A stretch of 64,000 bases of DNA from an uncultured Dyadobacter sp. (GTDB lineage: Bacteria; Bacteroidota; Bacteroidia; Cytophagales; Spirosomataceae). The position numbers were made by a program, and so were the translations under genes. The notes under the pieces were generated by a model. The model did no database searches. It saw only the letters and a list, made by a program, of their open reading frames with translations, and was not told the DNA's origin. The first letter of the stretch is position 1. Each line of letters starts with the position of its first letter. The stretch is from assembly GCF_946482605.1 (NCBI RefSeq), contig NZ_CAMLSE010000033.1:1-64000 (forward strand), written 5' to 3'. Below are positions 42,535 to 50,820 of this stretch, piece by piece.

Positions 42535-44790
42535 ATGAAAGAGCAGGAGTACATCCGTATCCGTGGTGCGCGGGAGAACAATCTCAAAAATGTCTCACTC
42601 GACATTCCGAAGCGGAAAATTACCATTTTTACCGGTGTTTCGGGTTCCGGAAAATCATCCATCGTTTTCGACACCATCGGCGCAGAAGCACAGCGCCAGC
42701 TGAATGAGACATTCAGTATGTTTATTCGCAACCGCCTGCCGCGGATCAGTCAGCCCGAGGCGGATGCGATTGAAAACCTGTCCACCTCCATTGTGATCGA
42801 TCAGAAGCGGCTCGGCGGCAATTCCCGCAGCACAATGGGTACCATTACCGATATTTCGGCCGTACTGAGGTTGCTCTTCTCCCGGCTCGGGAAACCTCAC
42901 GCCGGTTTTTCCAATGCGTTTTCGTTCAACGACCCGGCAGGTATGTGCCCGGAATGCAATGGATTGGGCAAAAAAGTGGAGGTCGACCTGGACAAGTTCC
43001 TCGATCCGACCAAATCGCTGAACGATGGCGCGATCCTGTTTCCTACCTTTGCTGTGGGCAGCTGGTACTGGAAAGCGTATACATTTTCGGGTATGGTCGA
43101 CAGCGAGAAGAAGCTCGAAGACTATTCCGAAGAGGAAATGCATACGCTGCTGTACGGGAAGGGCACCTACGAATCGAACTACAACGGAATGACTTTCTCG
43201 ACGAAGTACGAAGGCCTGGTCGACAAGTTCAACCGGCTGTACATTCAGAAAGACAGTAGTGAAATTTCCGAAAAGACCATAAAAAAGGCAGAGCGCTTCT
43301 TAAGATACGGCTCGTGCCCTGCCTGCAAGGGCGCACGCCTGAATCAGAAGGCGCTCGATTGCAGGATCGATGGTCTGAACATTGCTGAAATGTCGGCGCT
43401 GGAAGTGTCGGAATTGGTCAAAATAATTCAGCATATCCATGATCCGGTTTCCAAACCGATGATCGATACTTTGTCCGACCGGTTACGGCATCTGGTGGAC
43501 ATTGGCCTGGGCTACCTGAGCCTGGACAGGGAGACGGGAACATTATCGGGCGGGGAATCGCAGCGTATCAAAATGGTGAAGCACCTCAACAGCAGCCTGA
43601 TCGATATCACCTACATTTTCGACGAACCCAGCATTGGCCTGCATCCGCGTGACGTTCACCGGCTGAACGAGCTGCTGCAAAAACTGCGTGATAAAGGAAA
43701 TACCATCCTCGTTGTGGAGCACGACCCCGACGTGATCCGCGTCGCAGACCATATTGTGGACGTCGGCCCCAGGGCGGGCCAGGCGGGGGGAGAGGTCGTT
43801 TACACCGGGGATTTTAACGGTTTGCTCGGTGCGGATACGCCTACCGGCCGGTTTATGAAGCGGAAGGTGCGGATTAAGGACAGCTTCCGCGAGCCGACCG
43901 GCGCATTGAAAATTAAGAACGCCAAATTGCATAACCTGAAAAATGTGTCAGTTGATATTCCCACGGGCATATTCACGGTGATCACCGGCGTGGCGGGCTC
44001 GGGCAAAAGTTCGCTCATCAATGGTGTTTTTCTCTCGCAGCATCCCGAAGCCATTGTGATAGACCAGTCTGCCGTGGGCACTTCGATCCGATCCAATCCG
44101 GCGACTTACACGGGCATTATGGACGATATCCGCAAGTTGTTTGGTAAAACAAATCATGTGAGTCCGTCACTGTTCAGTTTCAACTCCGACGGCGCCTGCC
44201 CGGAATGCCAGGGGTTGGGCTTCATTTTTACGGATCTGGCGTTTCTGGAACCGGTTAAGACGGTTTGCGAGACTTGCGAAGGAAAACGTTTCAAGCCCGA
44301 GGTGCTGGAATTCAAGGTCAATGGGAAATCCATTACCGATGTACTGGATATGCCTGCCGAAGAAGCCCTGCATTTTTTCAAAACCAAGGACATTGTGCAC
44401 AAACTAACCGCGATGAATCAGGTGGGCCTGACTTACCTGACGCTGGGCCAGCCGCTGAGCACCCTGTCCGGTGGTGAGTGCCAGCGCATCAAACTGGCGG
44501 GCGAGCTGCATAAAAGCGGCACGATTTATGTCATGGACGAACCCACTACTGGTTTGCACATGTCCGACACAGGCCATCTGCTTGAAATCATCGACCACCT
44601 GGTGGATCAGGGGAATTCGGTGATCGTGATCGAGCATAACACCGAAGTCATGAAAAATGCGGACTGGATCATCGATCTTGGTCCCGAAGGAGGCCATAAG
44701 GGCGGGCAGATCCTGTTTGAAGGCACACCCAGGGATTTGCTGGGGGCCAAAGGCTCACTAACCGCACAATATCTAAGAGATGGTAAATGA
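42535..44790 (+). CDS. Short UvrA-like ABC ATPase (UvrA paralog)
   Basis: A 751-residue ATPase with two ABC halves like UvrA, but about 190 residues shorter than true UvrA. Half one: Walker A GVSGSGKSS (near 33-41), zinc motifs CPECNGLGK and CPACKGARL, signature LSGGESQRIK, Walker B YIFDEPSIGLH. Half two: Walker A GVAGSGKSS, zinc motifs CPECQGLGF and CETCEGKRF, signature LSGGECQRIK, Walker B YVMDEPTTGLH. The missing length fits loss of the UvrB-binding and insertion regions. Related short forms (DrrC-like) protect DNA from drugs in some producers; a role in ordinary excision repair is unlikely. Transcribed alone after a terminator. Confidence 0.9.
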   Translation: MKEQEYIRIRGARENNLKNVSLDIPKRKITIFTGVSGSGKSSIVFDTIGAEAQRQLNETFSMFIRNRLPRISQPEADAIENLSTSIVIDQKRLGGNSRSTMGTITDISAVLRLLFSRLGKPHAGFSNAFSFNDPAGMCPECNGLGKKVEVDLDKFLDPTKSLNDGAILFPTFAVGSWYWKAYTFSGMVDSEKKLEDYSEEEMHTLLYGKGTYESNYNGMTFSTKYEGLVDKFNRLYIQKDSSEISEKTIKKAERFLRYGSCPACKGARLNQKALDCRIDGLNIAEMSALEVSELVKIIQHIHDPVSKPMIDTLSDRLRHLVDIGLGYLSLDRETGTLSGGESQRIKMVKHLNSSLIDITYIFDEPSIGLHPRDVHRLNELLQKLRDKGNTILVVEHDPDVIRVADHIVDVGPRAGQAGGEVVYTGDFNGLLGADTPTGRFMKRKVRIKDSFREPTGALKIKNAKLHNLKNVSVDIPTGIFTVITGVAGSGKSSLINGVFLSQHPEAIVIDQSAVGTSIRSNPATYTGIMDDIRKLFGKTNHVSPSLFSFNSDGACPECQGLGFIFTDLAFLEPVKTVCETCEGKRFKPEVLEFKVNGKSITDVLDMPAEEALHFFKTKDIVHKLTAMNQVGLTYLTLGQPLSTLSGGECQRIKLAGELHKSGTIYVMDEPTTGLHMSDTGHLLEIIDHLVDQGNSVIVIEHNTEVMKNADWIIDLGPEGGHKGGQILFEGTPRDLLGAKGSLTAQYLRDGK

Positions 44791-44810
44791 TGCCTGCCGG
44801 TTCGATGTAC

Positions 44811-44848
44811 GTTTGTGGTTTACGATGATCTTGTCGTAAACCGCAAAC
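44811..44848 (+). terminator. Hairpin downstream of the UvrA-like gene
   Basis: GTTTGTGGTTTACGA (44811-44825) pairs with TCGTAAACCGCAAAC (44834-44848) over 15 bp with one G-U wobble and an 8-nt loop. It begins 20 bp after the stop. No U-tract follows, so it may end transcription weakly or protect the 3' end. Confidence 0.6.
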
Positions 44849-45026
44849 CTGAATGCCACGTGCGATCTCCGCGTGTATAGGCACACATACATACAGATAG
44901 GCATATGTCTATGCGTATACATGCGGGGAAAGCACTGATCCGGCAGGATTTTCTGACAGCGCTAACTTGTCCCGTTACGCCCCTCCGATGTCCTGTTTCC
45001 CCAACTGCCGCGCACCTTGGGTTTGC

Positions 45027-45034
45027 TACATTTG
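45027..45034 (+). promoter_or_regulatory. Candidate -7 box for the SRPBCC gene
   Basis: TACATTTG is an exact TAnnTTTG match, 30 bp before the ATG at 45065. A -33 TTG at the usual distance is not evident. The remaining part of the 274-bp spacer before it holds only the hairpin at 44811-44848. Confidence 0.5.
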
Positions 45035-45064
45035 CGCATCAGAAAACAACTCAATAGTAACACC

Positions 45065-45496
45065 ATGGAGAAAATCGAGCACATTAACTACATCAATGCA
45101 CCCATCTCAAAAGTGTATGAAGCACTAAGCAGCCAGGAGGGTCTCGGCAGCATCTGGACTACGGACTTGACGGTCGCAAATGAAGTCGGTGCGGTCAGTG
45201 ATTTCGGCTTCGGCGACGATGATCGCGTGCTGATGCAGATTTTAGCCCTGGATGAGAACAAGCGTATCGAATGGCTCTGCACGCACTCCGACCCCGAATG
45301 GATCGGTACAGGTGTGTCCTTTGAATTATTTGAAAGAAAAAATGGCGTAACCGCAGTTGTTTTGAAACACTTCAACTGGCGCGAACTCACCGAGTTTTAC
45401 CGATGGTGTAACTATAACTGGGCGATGTTCCTGCTCAGTTTGAAGGATTATTGTGAGAAAGGGAAGGGATTACCCTATCAGCAACGGGAATTTTAA
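45065..45496 (+). CDS. SRPBCC domain protein (AHSA1/START-like)
   Basis: A 143-residue single-domain protein of the helix-grip fold that binds hydrophobic ligands. Features: INAPISKVYEALSSQEGLGS at the start, EVGAVSDFGFGDDDRVLMQI, KRIEWLCTHSDPEWIGTGVS and the long C-terminal helix NYNWAMFLLSLKDYCEKGKG. The start at 45065 is chosen because the motif for beta strand 1 (MEKIEHINYI) then lies at the N-terminus. Its ligand is unknown. It is monocistronic and convergent with the NTF2-like lipoprotein gene. Confidence 0.85.
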   Translation: MEKIEHINYINAPISKVYEALSSQEGLGSIWTTDLTVANEVGAVSDFGFGDDDRVLMQILALDENKRIEWLCTHSDPEWIGTGVSFELFERKNGVTAVVLKHFNWRELTEFYRWCNYNWAMFLLSLKDYCEKGKGLPYQQREF

Positions 45497-45520
45497 CTTA
45501 GAAGCACTTGTGCCGGAATG

Positions 45521-45545
45521 CCAAGCTTTTCATGGAAGAGCTTGG
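45521..45545. terminator. Hairpin between convergent genes
   Basis: CCAAGCTTTT (45521-45530) pairs with AAGAGCTTGG (45536-45545), ten pairs with one wobble and a 5-nt loop. It lies between stops at 45496 (plus) and 45561 (minus). Confidence 0.55.
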
Positions 45546-45560
45546 GGGATTTTCCCATCG

Positions 45561-46016
45561 TTACTCGCTGAAATTATCGTAGTAGGTGAAGTCCCGCGTG
45601 ATCTTGCCGTTTTCGATCGTGAAAATGGTGCAAATCGGTAGTTCGAACGTGGTTTTGTCGGGTGCTGTACCCGTGGAAATGAATTCGACGACGATGTGCT
45701 TGTCGCCGGAAGGATATACCGTGACAATGCTGTCGCGTACATCCTGAAAGATTTGTTGAAGTTCGCCGTATTTCTTAACAATCTGTTCGTGACTTTGCTT
45801 CACAATGCCCTCGCCGAGCGAGGGATCTTTGAAATCCGCACTTTCCGCATACATGGCTGCCATTTTCTGCCAGTCGTGGTTGTTGAAGTGCTCGAAGTAC
45901 TGCCTCACAATCTTTTCGTTATCGGTACCAGGCGAGTTTGATGTTTCCTGTTTGGCTTCTTTGGGCTGGCAACCTGCCAGCGCGATCACAATGAAAAGAA
46001 TGGAAAGTTTTTTCAT
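45561..46016 (-). CDS. NTF2-like (SnoaL-type) lipoprotein
   Basis: A 151-residue lipoprotein: MKKLSILFIVIALAGC gives a lipobox at Cys16, then a linker of about 17 residues. The rest has the NTF2/SnoaL fold: IVRQYFEHFNNHDWQKMAAM, ADFKDPSLGEGIVKQSHEQI, HIVVEFISTGTAPDKTTFEL and FTIENGKITRDFTYYDNFS. SnoaL-type proteins include cyclases and ligand binders, and the sequence does not decide between them. It is 14 bp after the GNAT gene on the same strand. Confidence 0.88.
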   Translation of the reverse strand: MKKLSILFIVIALAGCQPKEAKQETSNSPGTDNEKIVRQYFEHFNNHDWQKMAAMYAESADFKDPSLGEGIVKQSHEQIVKKYGELQQIFQDVRDSIVTVYPSGDKHIVVEFISTGTAPDKTTFELPICTIFTIENGKITRDFTYYDNFSE

Positions 46017-46030
46017 ACAATACCTGATGA

Positions 46031-46495
46031 TTAATGGGTTGTATCGGCTAATTCCAAATGCAAAATCGGAAACGGCATTCCTTGCGCATCCAGCTCCGAG
46101 CGGCTTTTTACTTGAAAGCCTGAGCGTTGGTAAAAAGTCAGCGCGCCTGGATTCTGCTCGTTGACATCGACTTTTCGTATAGCTCGTGCCGTGACCGCGT
46201 GTTGGAGTAGTTTTTTGCCAATTCCTTTGCCGAAGTGCTGCGGGTGGACGAAGAGCATTTCAACCATTTCGTCGGACAGGCCTGAAAAACCCATGATCTG
46301 CCCGGAAGCATCGCGAATACAAAATAAATGAACAGCATTTAAATACTCATTCAAAATCAAAGGTTTGAAATACTGAATGTGTTCTTCTTGCAGAAAATGG
46401 TGCGTAGCCCGAACAGCCACTTCCCAGATTTCGATCAGGGCAGGGTAGTCGGTGGTTTGGGGAACTGTAATCGTGTGTTTAAAAATATCGTTCAT
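46031..46495 (-). CDS. GNAT family N-acetyltransferase
   Basis: A 154-residue acetyltransferase. Motif A of the acetyl-CoA site is MLFVHPQHFGKGIGKKLLQH, and motif B is VNEQNPGALTFYQRSGFQVK. The N-terminal IEIWEVAVRATHHFLQEEHI resembles PhnO/RimI-type small-molecule acetyltransferases. It lies 14 bp upstream of the NTF2-like lipoprotein gene, likely as one unit. Substrate unknown. Confidence 0.9.
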   Translation of the reverse strand: MNDIFKHTITVPQTTDYPALIEIWEVAVRATHHFLQEEHIQYFKPLILNEYLNAVHLFCIRDASGQIMGFSGLSDEMVEMLFVHPQHFGKGIGKKLLQHAVTARAIRKVDVNEQNPGALTFYQRSGFQVKSRSELDAQGMPFPILHLELADTTH

Positions 46496-46548
46496 GGCGT
46501 GTTACTTTCAGGAATGCAAGATAGTGACACCTGGTATCTCCTGCGCAT

Positions 46549-47421
46549 TTACTTTAAATAACCATTATCTGCAAGCCAATCGGCCATCCGCTGCGGCCAG
46601 GATTTGATGCTCTGCCAGGCGGAACGGTTACCCATATTGAAGCCGTGGTCGCCTTTGGTGTACAGGTGCGCTTCGACCGGCCGCTTGGCTTCGCGGTATT
46701 TGACGAGCAGACTCGCCGTGGTAACCCCGCAGCAAGGATCGTCGTTGGCGGCGAGCAGGAATGCGGGAGGTGCATCTGCGGGTACGGTTTCCGGGATGCC
46801 GAGCGGCCCGGGATAGATCAGCATCTGGAAATCCGGTTTGCCGTCGAGCCGGTCGATGAGATCTTTTGCCTGAGGATCGCCTTTGCCGGATGCGTACGCC
46901 ACCGAGGCCACGACTTCGCCACCGGCCGAAAAGCCAAGCATTCCAACGCGGGCCGGATCGATACCATATTCCTTCGCGTGGGCACGTACCTGGCGCATCG
47001 CGCGCAGTGCGTCCTCGCGCGGGTGCTTGTCCAGCGAGTAGGGAGAGCCTTCTTCGCGGGGCAGCCGGTATTTCAGCACAAAAACGGTGATGCCCAGCTT
47101 AGCGAGGTATTCGGCCGGTTCGATGCCTTCGGCCTTATATACCAGCAGCCGGAAGCCGCCACCGGGACAAACCACGATCGCCGTTCCGTTTGCCTTTCCG
47201 GTCGGCGCGAAAACCTGCAATGAGGGGTTATGAATATTTTTAACCCAGTAATCCTGGGCAGATTCCGGCTCGCTGCGCTTGTTCTCGAATCCAGGAGCGC
47301 CGTTTTCCCAAAGTGGGATGATTTTGCCGGTGCTGGTTTGCGACCAGCAGGTGGCGGGAATGCAGGTCAATGCAATGGCCAGCATCGCCATAGGAGTGCG
47401 AAGAATGGAAGGGAAGTTCAT
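46549..47421 (-). CDS. Secreted alpha/beta hydrolase (esterase, BD-FAE/acetylxylan esterase-like)
   Basis: A 290-residue exported esterase with a signal peptide ending near ATCWSQ. The oxyanion motif is VVCPGGGFRLLVYKAEG, the nucleophile elbow is MLGFSAGGEVV, and the catalytic His is in TKGDHGFNMG near the C-terminus. This set matches the esterases that remove acetyl or feruloyl groups from plant glycans. Such genes often serve polysaccharide loci, but none is adjacent. It precedes the GNAT gene in the same direction by 53 bp. Confidence 0.88.
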   Translation of the reverse strand: MNFPSILRTPMAMLAIALTCIPATCWSQTSTGKIIPLWENGAPGFENKRSEPESAQDYWVKNIHNPSLQVFAPTGKANGTAIVVCPGGGFRLLVYKAEGIEPAEYLAKLGITVFVLKYRLPREEGSPYSLDKHPREDALRAMRQVRAHAKEYGIDPARVGMLGFSAGGEVVASVAYASGKGDPQAKDLIDRLDGKPDFQMLIYPGPLGIPETVPADAPPAFLLAANDDPCCGVTTASLLVKYREAKRPVEAHLYTKGDHGFNMGNRSAWQSIKSWPQRMADWLADNGYLK

Positions 47422-47523
47422 AAATCCGACGGTTTAGGTGGGCTCGGCGATAGTCGGCCCACACCCGTTAAAAGTGCAAACTTTACTTTTTTACCTGTCG
47501 CCCTTAACCCTTCTCGGTGCCGG

Positions 47524-47913
47524 CTAGCGCGTTTCATTCACATTCGCAACCCGGTCAATTTCCCGGATCACGGCTTTCAGAGGAACCTGCTGGTCGACGA
47601 GGTGTTCGAGCATGAGGAGGCTGTCGGACGGGAAAGGACTCGGGCGGTTGTGGAGTGCGCGGTACAGCAGGTCCCGGTCGTCCCATAGTTGTCGTATTTC
47701 AAGAACTGTGTTTTGCGCCACATCCACTTTTTGCGCAGCGCATTCCTGCCTGAGGTTCATGAGTTGCCAGGTAATCCGGATGCGCACCCGGTTGTATTTT
47801 ATTTGCGATGCCTTTGTCATATGTTCATTCCCGGAATGATGCTGAATCAGAAGTAACAGGGTTAAAATTGCGGCCACAGCAATGCCAGCCCAATGTTTCA
47901 TATTCAGCTTCAT
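47524..47913 (-). CDS. Hypothetical membrane-anchored protein
   Basis: A 129-residue protein with one N-terminal membrane helix (about 8-23, WAGIAVAAILTLLLLIQ) and a helical, charged body (IRITWQLMNLRQECAAQKVD, NTVLEIRQLWDDRDLLYRAL). The body should sit in the periplasm if the helix is an uncleaved anchor. I do not recognise a family. It lies 39 bp after the predicted barrel gene on the same strand. Confidence 0.55.
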   Translation of the reverse strand: MKLNMKHWAGIAVAAILTLLLLIQHHSGNEHMTKASQIKYNRVRIRITWQLMNLRQECAAQKVDVAQNTVLEIRQLWDDRDLLYRALHNRPSPFPSDSLLMLEHLVDQQVPLKAVIREIDRVANVNETR

Positions 47914-47952
47914 GGGTATTGGATTGTAAGAGCCGGTACTAATGGCTGCGTG

Positions 47953-49209
47953 TCAGAAAGCCAGTCCCACCGCGATGTTGGTCTTAAAACCGAAATCGGT
48001 GCCGCCCGTTTTCAGATAGTTCTGAACGTTGTAAGAAGTGTTGAAGTCGAAATAACCATGACGGAATAGCCGGAGCTGGTAACCCAGCAGGGGGCCTGCC
48101 TGGATAGCCCGCGTCGTTCTGCGGATATCCTCTGCTTCAAGTCTGAAAAAGCGGTGCTCCCCCTTGTAATATACGTAGGCGCTGTTGATTCCGGTGTAAG
48201 GACCCGAAAAACCATTTCCGCCCCTGCCCCTCAGTCGCTGGACTTTGCTCAGGAAGTAGTAGCGTGGCTGTACGGATAGCGTGGCCGTCTTTTCCTTAGA
48301 CCGTACATTGACGTAACCGAGCCGCCCATACGGACTGGCAGCTTTGATTTCGTTGAAGCCGTCGCTGTAGTCCGCATTCAGCTGAAAATTAATGGTGAAT
48401 GCCGACGATGCAATTTTCTGTTCGTAGGCGACTCCGGTGCGTGTCCGGATCATGTATCGGCCCAGCGTAAGCTCCGGAAGGCGGATCTTCCATTGGCCGG
48501 ACAGGAATTCATCACATAAGAACACGTCGCAAAGCGGGCCGATCTGCGCTTTTTTCCAGTCCCCGAAAGCAAAACCGAAGCTGGCCTGCGTCGATAGGTC
48601 CCAGTTATCAAAAACGCCATAGTGGAAAAACGGCGTTCCCTGCTGCAATGCGACGGCGAAGTCCATAAACCCGTAATTCAGGAAACGCCGCTGAAAACCC
48701 AGTTTGAGGCCAATCCGGGGATCATCGTCCCGGGTGCTAGGCATATTGTAGAAAATAGCCAGGTAGTTCCCGCTGAAATTATTGGCGGCTTTCCCGGTTT
48801 TTATACGCCTCTTCATGGCCATAAACCAGCGCAGCTGTGCATCCAAAACGGTGTTTTGAAAAGACTCTCGAAACCGTGTCCGCATGTCGTAGTAAGGAAT
48901 ATGCCCCGCGAGCGCGATGGAGAATGCGGGTAAGAACTTGAATTCATACCCCAGCTGCAAGGAGGTGTTATTGAAGGCCCTATCCTCGGAAAGCGCAAAG
49001 GTCCTGGCCTGGTAATATTGCGAAAGGCCGATCTTAAACATGTGCCGTGTCGGTACTTTGGTCATGAACACATTGTCGTACCGGTCGATGAAGCGTTGCT
49101 TCGTCAGGGTGTCGGATTCTTCGGCATACGAAATCCGGAGGGTATCCTGCGCACGTGTTTCCAGTGCACCCGCCGAAAGAAGCAGGAAAAACAATAGGCC
49201 TTTTTGCAT
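47953..49209 (-). CDS. Predicted outer-membrane beta-barrel protein
   Basis: A 418-residue protein with a signal peptide (MQKGLLFFLLLSAGALETRA) and an alternating hydrophobic/aromatic pattern through the rest, such as LQLGYEFKFLPAFSIALAGH, FLNYGFMDFAVAL and YFDFNTSYNVQNYLKTGGTD, ending FKTNIAVGLAF with the terminal aromatic residue usual for barrels. I do not recognise a named family. It is followed by the membrane-anchored gene at 47524. No regulator is adjacent on its strand; the upstream spacer is 134 bp. Confidence 0.7.
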   Translation of the reverse strand: MQKGLLFFLLLSAGALETRAQDTLRISYAEESDTLTKQRFIDRYDNVFMTKVPTRHMFKIGLSQYYQARTFALSEDRAFNNTSLQLGYEFKFLPAFSIALAGHIPYYDMRTRFRESFQNTVLDAQLRWFMAMKRRIKTGKAANNFSGNYLAIFYNMPSTRDDDPRIGLKLGFQRRFLNYGFMDFAVALQQGTPFFHYGVFDNWDLSTQASFGFAFGDWKKAQIGPLCDVFLCDEFLSGQWKIRLPELTLGRYMIRTRTGVAYEQKIASSAFTINFQLNADYSDGFNEIKAASPYGRLGYVNVRSKEKTATLSVQPRYYFLSKVQRLRGRGGNGFSGPYTGINSAYVYYKGEHRFFRLEAEDIRRTTRAIQAGPLLGYQLRLFRHGYFDFNTSYNVQNYLKTGGTDFGFKTNIAVGLAF

Positions 49210-49343
49210 AGGTTTACAATAGGGGTGGGGTTGAGCAGTGATGTAAACGTATGATCGAATAGGCAGTTGGTTTAGTGTTCCGGAAATTGGGTGATGGAGA
49301 GGAGGGTTATTTTATTTGTTCATGACTAATAGTAAAGCACCCA

Positions 49344-50237
49344 TTATTTTATCGTGACCCGGCCGAATTCTGCATTGATTTCGACATTGGCCAGTTGGTT
49401 TTTTGAAAAGAAAGCTTCTTTGAAGTCGCCTGAATTGCGCTTCCATTTGAAGCCGTTGGGCAATTTCATGGTGGCATAAGCGCTATTGATGGTGTAGTCG
49501 AAATACTGCCAGTTTTTTGCAAGCAGTGTCACTTCCGCCTTTTTAGAATGGATACCAAGGCTGGTAAGGCCTGTTGCGGGATAAATTTCCACGTTCCCGT
49601 ACACGGCATCCAGCCTCACTGCCCCGGAGATCTGTTCGAGGCGGATGTTGGTGTGGTCGCTGGCAAACGAAAAGGCCCCGGTAATTTCTTCTCCTTTGAG
49701 CTCTCCGAATGTCGTGTTGAGCAGCCCCTTGCCACTGATTTCCGAAATATTCGTCGTGCAGAAGTCGGCTTTGAGATTGAGCTGGTTGGTAAGCCCTTTC
49801 AGGTTGATGGTCCCGAATGAGTTTTTCAGATCCACCGCGCAGGAGGGCGGGAGGTGAATAGTGTACCGCGCTTTCAGATTCGACAAGGGTTTGTTTTCCC
49901 CGTCTTTCAGGACGATGTAGTTCCGCAGAAAATAATCCTTTCCGTTCCGGTCGGCAATGTACTGGAACTTGGAGAGGTCTTCCGTGGCAGTGGCCCGGTT
50001 GGGGTGCCGCGCGGAGAGTTCCATCACGACGGATATGTCGGATTTGTCCCAGGTGACCATTTCGATATCGGCTTTTTCGGCAGTGATGTACAGTGTGCGT
50101 ACAGCGGGGGCACCGATGGTCCTTTCTATCTTTTTCGTTGCTACCTGCAGCGTACTTTGGGCGCTTGCCGGGCTGGGTAGCATAACCCAACAGAGGAGGG
50201 CTGTCAGCAGGTTAAGCCAATGTGGTTTTGGTTTCAT
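49344..50237 (-). CDS. DUF4097-like exported beta-helix protein
   Basis: A 297-residue exported protein with a signal peptide (about 1-27, ending near SPASAQ). The body is beta-rich with short repeated strands that suggest a stacked solenoid: IHLPPSCAVDLKNSFGTINL, LKADFCTTNISEISGKGLLN, FASDHTNIRLEQISGAVRLD and VEINAEFGRVTIK, as in the DUF4097 family. Members often sit behind ECF sigma and anti-sigma genes, as here (12 bp after the anti-sigma-like gene). Function unknown. Confidence 0.8.
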   Translation of the reverse strand: MKPKPHWLNLLTALLCWVMLPSPASAQSTLQVATKKIERTIGAPAVRTLYITAEKADIEMVTWDKSDISVVMELSARHPNRATATEDLSKFQYIADRNGKDYFLRNYIVLKDGENKPLSNLKARYTIHLPPSCAVDLKNSFGTINLKGLTNQLNLKADFCTTNISEISGKGLLNTTFGELKGEEITGAFSFASDHTNIRLEQISGAVRLDAVYGNVEIYPATGLTSLGIHSKKAEVTLLAKNWQYFDYTINSAYATMKLPNGFKWKRNSGDFKEAFFSKNQLANVEINAEFGRVTIK

Positions 50238-50248
50238 TTTTATTTGTG

Positions 50249-50812
50249 CTAAATCATTTTGGCCATTTTATTCAAAATCAACGTTTTTTGCTGCTCTACA
50301 TCATTGAATTGCCGCATAAGTTCCGGCTCGGTATTAAAGCTGCCGATTGCCTGCTGCAATGCTTCCGATGCGGAGCTTAATCGTTCGTATTCCTGTTGCA
50401 AATACCTGTAATCCTGGCTATTGCATACCAGAGTTTCCGTCTCGCAATAAGTTTTCAGCTTCTGATACTGCTCGTCGGTGACCAGGTGAGTGTCGGTTTG
50501 CAGACGCACATCCACCTGCTCTTCGGTATAGGAGACGGGCAAGCCGGTTTTGATCTTTCCCAGCAGCAGACCCGCACTGATGACGATCATGGCTGCGGCT
50601 GCATATCCCCATCCAAAGCGTCGGTGTACGGGTCGGCGGTTTATCAACGTCCATAGTCGTTCATCCGGCTCGTACTCCGGCATTTGTGCTAATGCGGCTT
50701 GGAGCGGGGCGTCGTTCATTTTCTGCCTCATTCCCTCCCAGATGCGCTCTTCCGGTTCGTATTCCCGGAGCTGCCGCAGCGCATTTTGTAAATTCTTATG
50801 GTTTGTTTCCAT
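50249..50812 (-). CDS. Anti-sigma-like membrane protein with duplicated motif
   Basis: A 187-residue protein, 8 bp after the ECF sigma gene. Its cytoplasmic N-terminus holds two copies of one motif, LQNALRQLREYEPEERIW (residues 8-25) and LQAALAQMPEYEPDERLW (37-54), exactly 29 residues apart. One membrane helix follows (about 68-84, WGYAAAAMIVISAGLLLG), then a periplasmic coiled-coil-like part (EQYQKLKTYCETETLVCN, YLQQEYERLSSASEALQQ). The position and topology fit an anti-sigma factor, and similar EYEP-type motifs occur in other Bacteroidota anti-sigma proteins, from memory. Confidence 0.75.
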   Translation of the reverse strand: METNHKNLQNALRQLREYEPEERIWEGMRQKMNDAPLQAALAQMPEYEPDERLWTLINRRPVHRRFGWGYAAAAMIVISAGLLLGKIKTGLPVSYTEEQVDVRLQTDTHLVTDEQYQKLKTYCETETLVCNSQDYRYLQQEYERLSSASEALQQAIGSFNTEPELMRQFNDVEQQKTLILNKMAKMI

Positions 50813-50820
50813 TATAAACG

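Noticed and set aside
42535..44790. Housekeeping UvrA of nucleotide excision repair
   Set aside because: It is about 190 residues too short, and the position among unrelated detox genes fits a paralog.
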